NCBI GenBank assembly: GCA_934446565.1
Contig: CAKSEO010000002.1
Location: forward strand, 1-64,000
Reading direction: 5' to 3'
Length of the DNA: 64,000 nucleotides
DNA from: an uncultured Oscillospiraceae bacterium
Lineage (GTDB): Bacteria; Bacillota; Clostridia; Oscillospirales; Ruminococcaceae
Under the pieces are notes generated by a model. The model was given only the letters and a program-made list of their open reading frames with translations. It did no database searches and had not been told where the DNA came from. Shown here in pieces: positions 1 to 9,156 of this stretch (position 1 is its first letter; every line of letters begins with the position of its first letter). Both the position numbers and the translations under genes were made by a program.

Positions 1-303
1 GGATTCCGCAGGTGGATTCCCCGGAGCTCATAAATCCGGGAAATCCCGCGAATGAACGCGAGCAATACCCCTCGCAGCCCGTTCCGGAGAAATCCGCACC
101 CTCCCGCCGGGGAGCAGTGCTCCCGGCGGAGACCACACGGGAGTACGCGCAGCAGATTCCGCAGGTGGATTCCCCGGAGCTCATAAATCCGGGAAATCCC
201 GCGAATGAACGCGAGCAATACCCCTCGCAGTCCGTTCCGGAGAAATCCGGGACTCCTCTCCGGGGAGCAGTGCTCCCGGCAGAGACCACACGGGAGTACG
301 CGC
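1..303 (+). repeat. Tandem 153-bp (51-aa) coding repeat, two complete copies plus an upstream trace
   Basis: The copy beginning at 12 recurs at 165 with only a few substitutions; the second copy loses identity at about 303. The first 11 bases of the window match the end of a unit, so at least one more copy probably lies to the left. The period is a multiple of three and keeps the frame, so copy-number change would alter protein length without breaking it. Confidence 0.85.
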
Positions 304-1028
304 AGTCAGCGGAGCTGTTCAGAAATCAGGAAAACCTTTCCCGAAATGACGTGCCTGAACATGCTGACCGTTCCATGCAGAACGAGCGGACTGAACGTCC
401 TGAAAGCTCCAAACAAGCCGGACGTCCCAGCGGAAATTACCGCGACAGACTTGACGGCAGTACGCTTGCGGCGCTGGAGCAGCTCATCGCGGAAAGCGGA
501 CCGCCAGCCGGAGCAGCCGCAGTCGGCATGCCAGCTCCTGAACCTCCGGCGGAACTCGCGTATACGTCAGCGGAGCAGAATGTAGCGCCGGGAGACGTTC
601 TGCGGACTGTGAGCATAGTGCGGGAAAGCATGTTGCGGCGCACCGAAAACCACATGACCCGTCTGATAGAAAGAGCGGCGAAAGCCGCGCAGTCTAAGTC
701 GCCAGCGAGCCGACCGTACAAGTTCCGGACTGCGGACAGCGCCGAAAATATGGTGATGCTGGTTCCGCCGACCGAAATGGACAGATCCCGTGCGCAGCAG
801 TCCTACATGGGCTCATTGCCGCCGATAGAGCTGAAAGAGCCGCAGCCAGCCCAGGCGAGCCCCGCCTCCACCCGCACGGTGACGACTGACCGCACCGCAG
901 CGGTGCGTACCATCGTTGACAGCAGGATAGACGGGCTCACCCGCGACGAAATTTCAAGGCTCGCCGATAAAGTTTACGAGCGCATCGAAACAAAACTGAC
1001 CCGGGAGCGGCGCAGAATGGGGCTCTGA
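1..1028 (+). CDS. Repeat-containing proline-rich protein of the contractile-system operon (5' truncated)
   Basis: The reading frame is open from the left edge, so the GTG at 12 is probably an internal codon and the true start lies outside the window. The visible part begins with two near-identical 51-residue units (PELINPGN...TTREYAQ), followed by a Pro/Glu/Arg-rich low-complexity stretch. The last 45 residues look structured and end in a charged helix (ADKVYERIE...ERRRMG). From memory, a VY-x-LI...L-x-x-ER-x-R-x-G ending is common in small proteins encoded beside the tube and LysM genes of eCIS loci; this was not searched. The LysM gene starts 26 bp downstream. The product could be a tube-associated or length-setting component; the function is not assigned. 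The codon pattern matches the genes that follow. Confidence 0.6.
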   Translation, partial: IPQVDSPELINPGNPANEREQYPSQPVPEKSAPSRRGAVLPAETTREYAQQIPQVDSPELINPGNPANEREQYPSQSVPEKSGTPLRGAVLPAETTREYAQSAELFRNQENLSRNDVPEHADRSMQNERTERPESSKQAGRPSGNYRDRLDGSTLAALEQLIAESGPPAGAAAVGMPAPEPPAELAYTSAEQNVAPGDVLRTVSIVRESMLRRTENHMTRLIERAAKAAQSKSPASRPYKFRTADSAENMVMLVPPTEMDRSRAQQSYMGSLPPIELKEPQPAQASPASTRTVTTDRTAAVRTIVDSRIDGLTRDEISRLADKVYERIETKLTRERRRMGL

Positions 1029-1054
1029 ATGCCCCGGTGAGAGGAGTGAACTGA

Positions 1055-1756
1055 GTGATAGGTCCTGTAAAGGCAAAATTCAAGGTGCTGGACGGCGCAA
1101 ACAAGCTGCTGAATGTCAGCGCAGTGGTCGGCGGCGCGGGGATACCCTGCATATTCAACCCCACTGATTTCACGATACAGCGCAGCGTGAGCTACGCGCA
1201 GCACCAAATTCCCGGCAGGGACAGACCCTTGCTGCAATTCGTCAGCGGCGAAGCGGAGGTCATGAGCTTCAGCCTGCTGTTCGACACCTACAGCGCCGGG
1301 GACGCGTCAAACCAGCCGCTGACCGCGCTTTCCGCAGTGGCGCCCGACCTCCTCAAACAGGACGTCAGGACTTACACCGAGCCGCTGATGAAGCTCACTA
1401 CGGTCAATTCAGATACCCACGCGCCCAGCCTTGTGGAGTTCGTGTGGGGCTCGATAAGCTTCAAGGGATACATAATGTCGATATCGCAGCGGTTCACTAT
1501 GTTCGCGTTTGACGGAAAGCCGGTGCGCGCGACGGTGGATATCCAGCTGATATCCGACAAAAAGGACAACAATGTCCGCAATTCTCCCGACAGGACGAAA
1601 GCGCGGACGATATCCGACGGAGACAGGCTCTGCGCCTTTGCCTACGCGGAATACGGCGACTGCGGCGAGTGGCGCAGGATAGCCAGGGCAAACGATATTG
1701 ACGACCCGCGCCGGCTGGAATCCGGTACGGATATCGTCATCCCCCCGATACTGTGA
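1055..1756 (+). CDS. eCIS LysM-domain tube/baseplate adaptor (Afp7/gp53-like)
   Basis: 233 aa. In eCIS particles and phage T4 the equivalent protein (Afp7, gp53) links the inner tube to the baseplate hub. The N-terminal 180 residues are beta-rich and unlike enzymes. The C-terminal ~48 residues (about 185-233) form a LysM fold: ISDGDRL, then GEWRRIARANDIDDPR, then a final IVIPP. The GTG start at 1055 is chosen because GAGAGGAG lies about 8 nt upstream and no ATG precedes the conserved part. The gene sits between the repeat protein and the hub gene, matching standard eCIS order (LysM, hub, spike, gp25). The family assignment is firm; the structural role is inferred from homologues. Confidence 0.88.
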   Translation: MIGPVKAKFKVLDGANKLLNVSAVVGGAGIPCIFNPTDFTIQRSVSYAQHQIPGRDRPLLQFVSGEAEVMSFSLLFDTYSAGDASNQPLTALSAVAPDLLKQDVRTYTEPLMKLTTVNSDTHAPSLVEFVWGSISFKGYIMSISQRFTMFAFDGKPVRATVDIQLISDKKDNNVRNSPDRTKARTISDGDRLCAFAYAEYGDCGEWRRIARANDIDDPRRLESGTDIVIPPIL

Positions 1757-1778
1757 ATCCGCGAAAGGAGGCTGCGGC

Positions 1779-2837
1779 ATGGACCTGAAAAATGAAGAGC
1801 TTCTGCTGCCGCAGTGCCGCGTATTCGTTGACGGAAAGCAGATAAAGGCGTCGGAGGAAATGATTGAATCCGTGACGGTGCAGCTTACAGCAGGTCAGAA
1901 GTCCAACACCTGCGAGGTGGTGATATTCTGCGACCGCGACCACAGCAAAAGCACCGTCGGGAACATCATTTCCAGAGCTTCGGCGGGGAAAAAGATACGC
2001 GTCGAGATGGGTTATAAGCTCACGAAGCCAGTTTTTATGGGGTATATCAACTCGTCCGGCGTGAGCTTCGGCGCGGACGGCGTGACGCTTTCGCTGTCCT
2101 GCCTGGACGCCCGCGGGCTGCTGATGGGTAACGTGTCCCGCGAGGGCTTCGCCAACAAGAGCGTCAGCCAGATAGTAAACGAGCTGCTGGAGCCCGTTAA
2201 GAGCTACACCGACGGAGTTACAGTATCGGTGCCGGGCGCGGCGGACAAGGAATATCCGATATTCAGTCACGACATGGACGATTACCAGTTCATCTGCATG
2301 CTTGCGAAACTGAGCGGCTGCACATTCTACATGTCGGGCACCAAGCTGAAATTCGTAAAGGACATCTATTCCTCAGCGACTGTTCAGCAGCGCTACACAT
2401 GGGGAAAGAACATGATAAGCTTCAACCGCACCGTGGAGCTTTCCGGGCAGCTTGGAAAGGTACGTGTGTACGGCACCGTCCCGGAAACGCTGGAGAATTT
2501 CAGCGCGGAGGCGTCTCCGCTGGGCGGGTCAGGGAAAAGCGGCGCGGCACTGTGCTCTCCTATCCGCAAAAAGGTGATGGAGAAAGTCAGCAAGACGGTC
2601 AAGAATCAGCAGGAAGCGCGTACCTACGCGGAATCCCTCATGCGGGAAGCCTGCCTGAATCTCTGCACCGGAAATGCGACAGTTCCCGGCAACGAAGCGA
2701 TAGCGCCCGGCACGAAAATAAAATTCGGCGGGCTGGACCCCAAGCTGAACGACACGTACTACATCACAGGTGTCACGCACACATTCAATTCGGGCGGATT
2801 TCTAACGAAGATAGACTTCTGTTCTCCGACAGATTGA
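1779..2837 (+). CDS. Baseplate hub protein, phage gpD/VgrG-N-terminal (gp27-like)
   Basis: 352 aa from ATG 1779, which follows AAAGGAG at the right distance; the open frame extends upstream to 1698 but into the LysM gene. It resembles the phage late-control gpD / VgrG N-terminal region, the trimeric hub on which the spike sits: an initial FVDGKQI beta strand, the swivel segment around CDRDHS, and the C-terminal GNEAIAPGTKIKF followed by YYITGVTHTF typical of the hub barrel. It lacks the OB and needle parts of a full VgrG; these are encoded by the next gene, 13 bp downstream. Hub and spike are therefore separate polypeptides, as gp27 and gp5 are in T4. Confidence 0.88.
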   Translation: MDLKNEELLLPQCRVFVDGKQIKASEEMIESVTVQLTAGQKSNTCEVVIFCDRDHSKSTVGNIISRASAGKKIRVEMGYKLTKPVFMGYINSSGVSFGADGVTLSLSCLDARGLLMGNVSREGFANKSVSQIVNELLEPVKSYTDGVTVSVPGAADKEYPIFSHDMDDYQFICMLAKLSGCTFYMSGTKLKFVKDIYSSATVQQRYTWGKNMISFNRTVELSGQLGKVRVYGTVPETLENFSAEASPLGGSGKSGAALCSPIRKKVMEKVSKTVKNQQEARTYAESLMREACLNLCTGNATVPGNEAIAPGTKIKFGGLDPKLNDTYYITGVTHTFNSGGFLTKIDFCSPTD

Positions 2838-2850
2838 GGGAGGTGAGCGC

Positions 2851-3594
2851 ATGCAGGGCATGGCGGAAATGTTATCCGGCGGCGGACAGCAGAAATGCAG
2901 CGGCATTTCCCTCGCCGAGGTGACGTCTATAAAGGACCCGAAGAACCACGGACGCGTGAAGTGCAGATACCTCACCGCCGACGCCGACCTTGGCGAGACG
3001 GGCTGGATATACTGCCTGACGCCGTTCGGCGGGAAAAACTGCGGCAGCTTTTTCCACCCTGGAGTCGGCGACATAGTAGCGCTCGCCTACGAGGACGGCG
3101 ACATACACCGCCCGTTCGTTATAGGCAGCCTGTGGGCGAAAAATAACACGCCCCCGGTGTCAATAAGCGATGGAAAGAACGAGTGCTTCAAGCTGATAAC
3201 GCCGAACAAGAGCTTCGTGGAATTCAGCGACGTTCCGAAAAAAGAGCACATCACGGTATCCACTCCCAAGGGGCACAAGCTGGAGCTTGACGATGAAAAC
3301 GACCTGATATCGCTGTGCGACGGGAAGAACAAGCTGGATATCAGCGGGAAGAACGGCTCTGTAGAGCTGACCTGCGAAAAAAAGCTCACGATAAAGGTGG
3401 GGAGCGGCGTGACGATAACCTGTGACGGAAGCTCCGGAGCCGTGACGATAAAGACCAATTCGAAGATAGAACTGAATTCCGCGAAGATAGGCGCAAAGGC
3501 GAGTGGCGAAGCGAGCATAGAGGGCAGCGGCTCGGTAACGGTCAAGAGCAGCGGAATAATGACGATAAAGGGCTCGATGACCAAGATAAACTGA
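2851..3594 (+). CDS. Baseplate spike protein with OB fold and beta-helix (gp5/gpV-like)
   Basis: 247 aa. Residues ~15-105 carry the phage-baseplate-V / VgrG OB domain: VTSIKDPKNHGRVKC, the FHPGVGD turn and HRPFVIGSLW. Residues ~110-247 are short repeating beta strands rich in Gly, Lys, Thr and Ser (TIKVGSGVTITCDG, VTIKTNSKIELNS), the pattern of a triple-stranded beta-helical needle. The ATG follows GGGAGGTGAG. No lysozyme domain separates the OB fold and needle, unlike T4 gp5. It should be capped by the PAAR-like protein encoded at 20.03 kb. The role is the membrane-piercing tip; high confidence from domain order and position. Confidence 0.9.
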   Translation: MQGMAEMLSGGGQQKCSGISLAEVTSIKDPKNHGRVKCRYLTADADLGETGWIYCLTPFGGKNCGSFFHPGVGDIVALAYEDGDIHRPFVIGSLWAKNNTPPVSISDGKNECFKLITPNKSFVEFSDVPKKEHITVSTPKGHKLELDDENDLISLCDGKNKLDISGKNGSVELTCEKKLTIKVGSGVTITCDGSSGAVTIKTNSKIELNSAKIGAKASGEASIEGSGSVTVKSSGIMTIKGSMTKIN

Positions 3595-3610
3595 CGGGAG
3601 GGAACAGGGC

Positions 3611-4015
3611 ATGCCAGACAACAAAGGGTTCATGGGCAGGGGATTCAGCTTCCCGTTCAGGGTAGACCCGGCGACGAACCGCATAGCCATGAGCAGCGCC
3701 GGGCAGGACGTCGAGGAAGCTATCCGGATCATCCTGCGCACAAATCTGGGCGAGCGGGTGATGCTCCCGGAATTTGGCACGGCGGCGGGGGACTTCCTGT
3801 TTTCCGACAGCCGCGCGGAGCGCATCGCGGCTCTGGAGGAAAGCGTCCGCGAGGCGCTGGAGCAGTGGGAGCCCCGCATAATGGACGTTGACGTCCAGGC
3901 GGCGCAGGGCGACAGCGGAGTGCTGGAACTGAACATCAGATACACCCTGCGCGCGACCAACAACCAGTTCAACATGGTCTACCCATTCTACATGATGGAG
4001 GGAGAGGGCAGATGA
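3611..4015 (+). CDS. gp25-like baseplate wedge protein (Afp9-like)
   Basis: 134 aa, the usual size of the gp25/Afp9 family, which forms the inner wedge and nucleates sheath assembly. The signature LGERVMLPEFG (about residues 50-60), preceded by the NRIAMSS entry and a VEEAIRIILRT helix, is diagnostic. RBS GGAGGGAAC precedes ATG 3611. The stop overlaps the next start (ATGA), so it is translationally coupled to the large wedge protein. Confidence 0.92.
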   Translation: MPDNKGFMGRGFSFPFRVDPATNRIAMSSAGQDVEEAIRIILRTNLGERVMLPEFGTAAGDFLFSDSRAERIAALEESVREALEQWEPRIMDVDVQAAQGDSGVLELNIRYTLRATNNQFNMVYPFYMMEGEGR

Positions 4016-6996
4016 ATACACCAAAACTTGACGGCAGGAATGCCGCGGATATCCTTTCCCTTATCGGCAGGAAAAGCGCGTCCTACACGCCGGAATGGCG
4101 CTTCGACCCTGAGCGTCCCGACGGCGGTACTGCTCTCGCTGTGCTGTTCGCGGAAATGTTCTGCGGTACGATAGACCGCCTGGACAGATTCCCGGATAAA
4201 TGCAGCCTGGAGTTCCTGAACCTGCTGGGAGTCGGCGCGAAGCCGGTTTCACCGGCGGTAGGGACGGCTGCGGCGCGCGTCGCGGAGGGCGCGGATGAGC
4301 GCGTTTACATTAAAAAGGGCACGCAGCTTTTTACCGACCAGGGCGAAAACCGGATAGTGTTCGAGACCACCGACGGATTTTTCGCAGTCCCGGCAAGGCT
4401 GACGGATATTTTCATGACCTCTCCGGCGGAGGATATAATTACCCGCGCGGAGCTCCCGGGGGGACTTCCGTTAAGGCTGTTCCGCCCGGCTCCGGAAAGG
4501 AACATCGAAAAGCACTGCTTCACGCTGGCTAGCGACAGCGTGCTGAGGCTGGATGGGGCTGCTGAGATATCCGTCAGACTGGGCGGAGTTTCCGGGCTGC
4601 GTGAGGTCGAATTCCAGAATATGCTGTGCGGCGGAAACGTCCGCTGGACGATGTACGGCGAGACCGGGAGGATAGCCCTCGCGGCTGCTCCCGGAGACGG
4701 CTGCGTGGTACTCGCAAAGCCGGAGGTAAAGGCAGTCCCTACCGACGAAAGCGGCGATCGCGACGATGAAAACGGCAGCTTCCGGCTGACCTGCGAAATG
4801 ACCCGCAGCGCGGATACATCCGCGCTTGCGGCTGATATCGTCGAGCTGAGCTGCCGCAGCGTAGACGACCCGGAGCTGCTCCGGGGGCGCGTTCCGGAGC
4901 GGGTGTTCTCGAACGACACCGAGCTTCCGCAGACGGACTGCGGCTATGTTTTCGGCAGAGAGCCTAACGCTTACGATGCGCTGTACATAGCCAGCGGCGA
5001 AGTTTTCAGCAAGGCGGGCGCGCAGATAACGATCGACATCTCGGTGGGGACTGTTGTGGTGCAGAATGGAGACGTAAAGTCCGAGCCCGAGTTCGACCAG
5101 AAGCTGGTCGTAGACAAGGGAGACCTGCGTGTGAACACCCCGGACGACGTGTTCATTTCCGACCTCGTGTGGGAATACTGGAACGGCATCGGCTGGGCAA
5201 GGCTGGAGGTCAGCGGCGATATAAATCCATTCTCGTGCAGCGGCGCGGACGGCAGGCGGCGCGTCAGATTCACCTGCCCGGCGGATCTCGCCCCGTCCGT
5301 CCAGAACGCGTACAGCGGGCTGTGGCTCCGGGCGAGGATACGCGAGGTTCACAACCGGTTCAGCATGAGGGCGCGGTGGCTGCTGCCGCTGGTGAAAGCC
5401 ATCGAGCTGCGGTTCGATTACGGCGGGTTCGTCCCGGCGCGGGAAGTCTCCACATTGAACTCCTGCAAGCGCGCCCGCTACGAGATGAACGGCACCCGTA
5501 CACGGATGGAGCTGTTTTCCACCATGCCGGACAGCGAACGAACAGTGTATTTCCGGTTCGACAGGGCTCCGGCGGGACTTCCGGTCAACCTCTACCTGGG
5601 CTTTGACGGCGAAACGGATGAGGAACTCCCTCTGAAATTCTCCTACTACAGCGACGGTCAGCCCGGAGCCTGGCGTGAACTGCGCACGGCGGACCGCACC
5701 CGAGGATTCACCTCCGGCGGGATCGTCTCGCTGTACACTCCGGACGATTTCGCGGAGACGGAGCTTTTCGGAGTTGGCGGCTACTGGATAAAAGCAGAGG
5801 AGCCTTTCGGCGCAGACAGCGCGAGACCTCTCCCGGCGCTGGCTCAGGTCGAAATGAACGCCGTCGGGATAGTCCAGCAGACCACCGTCAGCGGCGAGCG
5901 CCGGACGGCGCAGGCAGGAATAAAGGACCAGCAACTCGCACTGTCGAATTCCCCGGTTACTCGCTGCGAGGTCTGGGTGAACGAGCTGGGCGAAACTGCC
6001 GTGAGCGAGCTCCAGGAGCTGTTCCGCAGCGAGCCGTCCCGGGTCAGGATGATAGAGGGCGGCGACGGGCTGCCCGCCGAATGGTGGGTCAGGTGGAACG
6101 CCGTGGAGAATCTCGCGGAATGCGGCGCGGACGACCGCTGCTTTGAGCTTGACAGCTCCGCAGGGACGGTAACTTTCGGCAACGGAGTAAACGGCAGGAT
6201 ACCGGCTTATTCCAGCGATACGGAGGTCAGCATGGATTATTCCTGGGGCGGAGGAAGCTCCGGGAATCTTCCGGCGGGAGCGCTTGACGGGCTCATCACC
6301 GGTATCCCGTTCATAGAGGGGATGACGAACATACTGCCGACCTGCGGCGGAAGCGAGCCGCAGAGCCTTGACACCTTGCGGAGGATCGGCACGCAGCGTA
6401 TCCGTCACGTCGGGCGAGCCGTGACCGCGCAGGATCACGAAAGCCTTATCCTGGAGGAGTTTTCCGAGGTCGCCGAAGTACGCTGCTTTCCGGGGATGAA
6501 CCGCCGCGGCAAGCGCGAGAGCGGCTGCGTGACGGCGGTCGTGAAGCCCGCCAGCATGGGGACTTCCGCCTACGCCGCCGACCTCTGCCGGAGGATATTC
6601 GCATTCCTTTGCGGACGCGGCTGTTTCGGACCCGCTTCCGGCGGGAAGATGGCGGTAGTCCCGGCGAAACTGCTGAAGATAAGCGCGGAGATATCCGTTG
6701 TGATAAATGACATCGGACTTGCGGCGCAGACTGAGCGTGAAGTCACAGAAATGCTGCGCCGGATGACCGACCAGAACACCGCGCATATCGGGGTTATCCC
6801 ATGCGAAAACGACGTCCACGCTGCGCTCAAGCGGATAGGTAACGTCGCCTACGCGACCCGGGTGCTGCTGACAGGGGAGTACACCGAAAACGGAACTCCG
6901 CGAGCAGTCCCGCTGGACCGCCCTCCGGAATACAGGTTCTTTCTGCCCGCGCAGGGCGGCTGCGTCGTCCGGATAGACGGCGCTGCGGGGTTTTGA
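4012..6996 (+). CDS. Large baseplate wedge protein, baseplate-J/gp6 type (Afp11-like)
   Basis: 994 aa. The N-terminus resembles the 'putative baseplate assembly protein' family of eCIS loci (DGRNAADILSLIGRK, then FAEMFCGTIDRLDRFPD). The C-terminal third has the baseplate-J core: NGVNGRIP, a GGSSGNLPAG loop, then SLDTLRRIG and RAVTAQDHESLILE near residues 780-815. In T4 and Afp this class builds the wedge ring around the hub. It has the ATGA overlap with the gp25 gene and is followed after 31 bp by a second wedge protein. A 782-aa open frame on the opposite strand here is a composition artefact. Confidence 0.88.
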   Translation: MNTPKLDGRNAADILSLIGRKSASYTPEWRFDPERPDGGTALAVLFAEMFCGTIDRLDRFPDKCSLEFLNLLGVGAKPVSPAVGTAAARVAEGADERVYIKKGTQLFTDQGENRIVFETTDGFFAVPARLTDIFMTSPAEDIITRAELPGGLPLRLFRPAPERNIEKHCFTLASDSVLRLDGAAEISVRLGGVSGLREVEFQNMLCGGNVRWTMYGETGRIALAAAPGDGCVVLAKPEVKAVPTDESGDRDDENGSFRLTCEMTRSADTSALAADIVELSCRSVDDPELLRGRVPERVFSNDTELPQTDCGYVFGREPNAYDALYIASGEVFSKAGAQITIDISVGTVVVQNGDVKSEPEFDQKLVVDKGDLRVNTPDDVFISDLVWEYWNGIGWARLEVSGDINPFSCSGADGRRRVRFTCPADLAPSVQNAYSGLWLRARIREVHNRFSMRARWLLPLVKAIELRFDYGGFVPAREVSTLNSCKRARYEMNGTRTRMELFSTMPDSERTVYFRFDRAPAGLPVNLYLGFDGETDEELPLKFSYYSDGQPGAWRELRTADRTRGFTSGGIVSLYTPDDFAETELFGVGGYWIKAEEPFGADSARPLPALAQVEMNAVGIVQQTTVSGERRTAQAGIKDQQLALSNSPVTRCEVWVNELGETAVSELQELFRSEPSRVRMIEGGDGLPAEWWVRWNAVENLAECGADDRCFELDSSAGTVTFGNGVNGRIPAYSSDTEVSMDYSWGGGSSGNLPAGALDGLITGIPFIEGMTNILPTCGGSEPQSLDTLRRIGTQRIRHVGRAVTAQDHESLILEEFSEVAEVRCFPGMNRRGKRESGCVTAVVKPASMGTSAYAADLCRRIFAFLCGRGCFGPASGGKMAVVPAKLLKISAEISVVINDIGLAAQTEREVTEMLRRMTDQNTAHIGVIPCENDVHAALKRIGNVAYATRVLLTGEYTENGTPRAVPLDRPPEYRFFLPAQGGCVVRIDGAAGF

Positions 6997-7027
6997 TCCA
7001 TAAAAAGAATGAGAGGAGCTGCATGCA

Positions 7028-9133
7028 ATGATAAGTCTGCCAGAGCTTGACGACCAGAATTACGCCGAAATAGTCGAGGCTGCGAAACGGCGGATACCGG
7101 TGATATTTCCGGAGTGGACCGATTTCAACGAGCACGACCCCGGCATAACCATCATCGAGCTTTTCGCGTGGCTCAAGGAAATGCAGCAGTATACCCTCGA
7201 CCGCATTCCGGAGCGCACCCGCGAGGCGATGCTCATGCTTTCGGGAATCGAGCCGCGCAGCGCAGCCCCGGCAACGGCGGAGCTGATACCGACCGCCCCG
7301 CCGGAGTACCTCCCGGCAGGCAGCGCCGCGTTTTCTGCAGACGGCACGGAATTCCAGCTTACGGAGCCATTCCGGCGGCAGTCCGCGCAGATCGCCGGGA
7401 TATACATGCAGAGCCCCGGAGGGTGCGTTGACGTGACTGGGCTTTCCGGCGAGCGCGGAGCGGTGTTCTACCCATTCGGCGCGGAGCTGAAGTGCAGCGG
7501 CAGATACCTGCTCATACGGCTGACAGAGCCGCAGGAGGAGCTGTCGCTGGACTTCCTGACCGCCGACCGCTGCGCCGTTGCGCGGAATCCCTATCTTGAC
7601 GATACCGGCGCTCCCCGGGATATCCTGTGGGAGTACTCCACTCAGGCGGGATTCGCTCCCTGTGCGGTGAAAAACGACCGCACGCATGGAATGTCGTTTC
7701 CGGGCAGGATGACGTTGACCTGCGGAGGCGATTTCTGCGAGTATTCGCAGGGACTTCCGGAAAACGGAGCGTGGCTGCGCGCCACAGTGGTCAGCAGCGG
7801 ATGCGAGGATATGCCGCTGCTTTCCGGGATATATACGAACATGGTCACGCTTACCCAAAAGACCCGCGTCTGCGCATGTGCAGATACGACTGCTTCCGAC
7901 GGCACAGCCGAAACAGACGACCTGCTTGCGGCGCGGGGAGAGCGTATCCTTATGCTCCGCGACGAGCACGGCTGGTACGATGTGCCGGAACCGGTATCCG
8001 CCGTTGACGGCAGCCGCGTTGCGTTCAGCCTGCCGCAGAGCCCGGTAACGGACGACGGCGCTGCTAACGTCAGGGTCGTCAGCTTTGCCAAGGGATTTGC
8101 GGAAAAGACGAGCTTTTCCTCCAATGGACTTCCGTGCCAGGAATTCCCGTTCGACCCCGACGGCACGGTGCTGACCGGGGAATTCCGCATAATGGTGCGG
8201 GACAGAGACGACAGCGAGTTTCCACGCTGGCGGGAGTACGCCTACATCGGCGACCTGGCGCTTGCCGGGGAGTACGACCGGGTGTTCAGCTATGACGAGC
8301 GTAGCCGGAGGATAGTTTTCGGGGATAACGAGCACGGTGAGGCTCCTCCGGTTGGAAGCGACAACATCCTGATAGTTTCCTGCGCGTTGACGAAGGGCGC
8401 CGCCGGGAACCTTTCAGCCGGGAATCTTCGCTCTATAAACGGCGCGGGAGTTGCCTGCGGATGCGTCCAGCCGGAGGGTTGCAAGGGCGGACGGGATCGG
8501 GAGAGCTTCCCGGAGCTGCTGCGGAGATTCCGCGCGGAGCTCGCGGACTGCGGCAGGGCGGTTTCCGGCGAGGACTACAGGCGGCTTGCGCTGCGGACTC
8601 CGGGGCTGCGTATCGCGGACGTCCGGGCGATCCCGTCCTTTGACCCGGAGGATCAGTTCGCGCCGCCGGAAAAACTCGCGAACACAGTGACGCTGGCAGT
8701 GCTGCCGTACAGCCGCAGCGAATTTCCGGAGCCCGACGAGCGCTTTCTGTACTCTGTAAGGCGGCATATGGAGCAGTGCCGGCTGCTGACGGTGGACCTG
8801 CGCGTGACCGCTCCGGTGTACGTCCGTGTGGACGTAGCTGCGGAGCTGGTCTGCACCTCGCGGGAAGTCAGTCAGGTGGTCGAAACGGCGAAAAAGAAGC
8901 TGCGCGAGATGTTCAGTATTTACGGCTCCGACGGCAGGAGCAGATTCGGCGAGCCTGTGAGGGAATCCGCAGTGACGGCAGGGCTTTGCAGCGTGGACGG
9001 CGTGCTTTCGGTGAAGTACCTGCGCCTTGTCGCGGATCGTCCGGACTGTCAGCGCAGCTCCGCCGGGCTTACCATCCCGCCGCATGCGATAGCCTGCCTT
9101 GGCAGGGTGGAGCTGACTCCGTCCGGTAATTGA
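7028..9133 (+). CDS. Second baseplate-J-type wedge protein (Afp12/gp7-position)
   Basis: 701 aa. It opens with the family motif LPELDDQNYAEIVEAAKRR followed by WTDFNEHDPGITIIELFAW, typical of eCIS putative baseplate assembly proteins. Near residues 485-530 it repeats the J-type core (FPELLRRFRAEL, then CGRAVSGEDYRRLAL). The two wedge genes are distant paralogues and probably form a heteromeric wedge. ATG 7028 is preceded by GAGGAGC. The position matches Afp12; by sequence I can only say it is a second J-like protein. Confidence 0.84.
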   Translation: MISLPELDDQNYAEIVEAAKRRIPVIFPEWTDFNEHDPGITIIELFAWLKEMQQYTLDRIPERTREAMLMLSGIEPRSAAPATAELIPTAPPEYLPAGSAAFSADGTEFQLTEPFRRQSAQIAGIYMQSPGGCVDVTGLSGERGAVFYPFGAELKCSGRYLLIRLTEPQEELSLDFLTADRCAVARNPYLDDTGAPRDILWEYSTQAGFAPCAVKNDRTHGMSFPGRMTLTCGGDFCEYSQGLPENGAWLRATVVSSGCEDMPLLSGIYTNMVTLTQKTRVCACADTTASDGTAETDDLLAARGERILMLRDEHGWYDVPEPVSAVDGSRVAFSLPQSPVTDDGAANVRVVSFAKGFAEKTSFSSNGLPCQEFPFDPDGTVLTGEFRIMVRDRDDSEFPRWREYAYIGDLALAGEYDRVFSYDERSRRIVFGDNEHGEAPPVGSDNILIVSCALTKGAAGNLSAGNLRSINGAGVACGCVQPEGCKGGRDRESFPELLRRFRAELADCGRAVSGEDYRRLALRTPGLRIADVRAIPSFDPEDQFAPPEKLANTVTLAVLPYSRSEFPEPDERFLYSVRRHMEQCRLLTVDLRVTAPVYVRVDVAAELVCTSREVSQVVETAKKKLREMFSIYGSDGRSRFGEPVRESAVTAGLCSVDGVLSVKYLRLVADRPDCQRSSAGLTIPPHAIACLGRVELTPSGN

Positions 9134-9156
9134 CGCGAAAGTGAGGGAAAGCTAGG

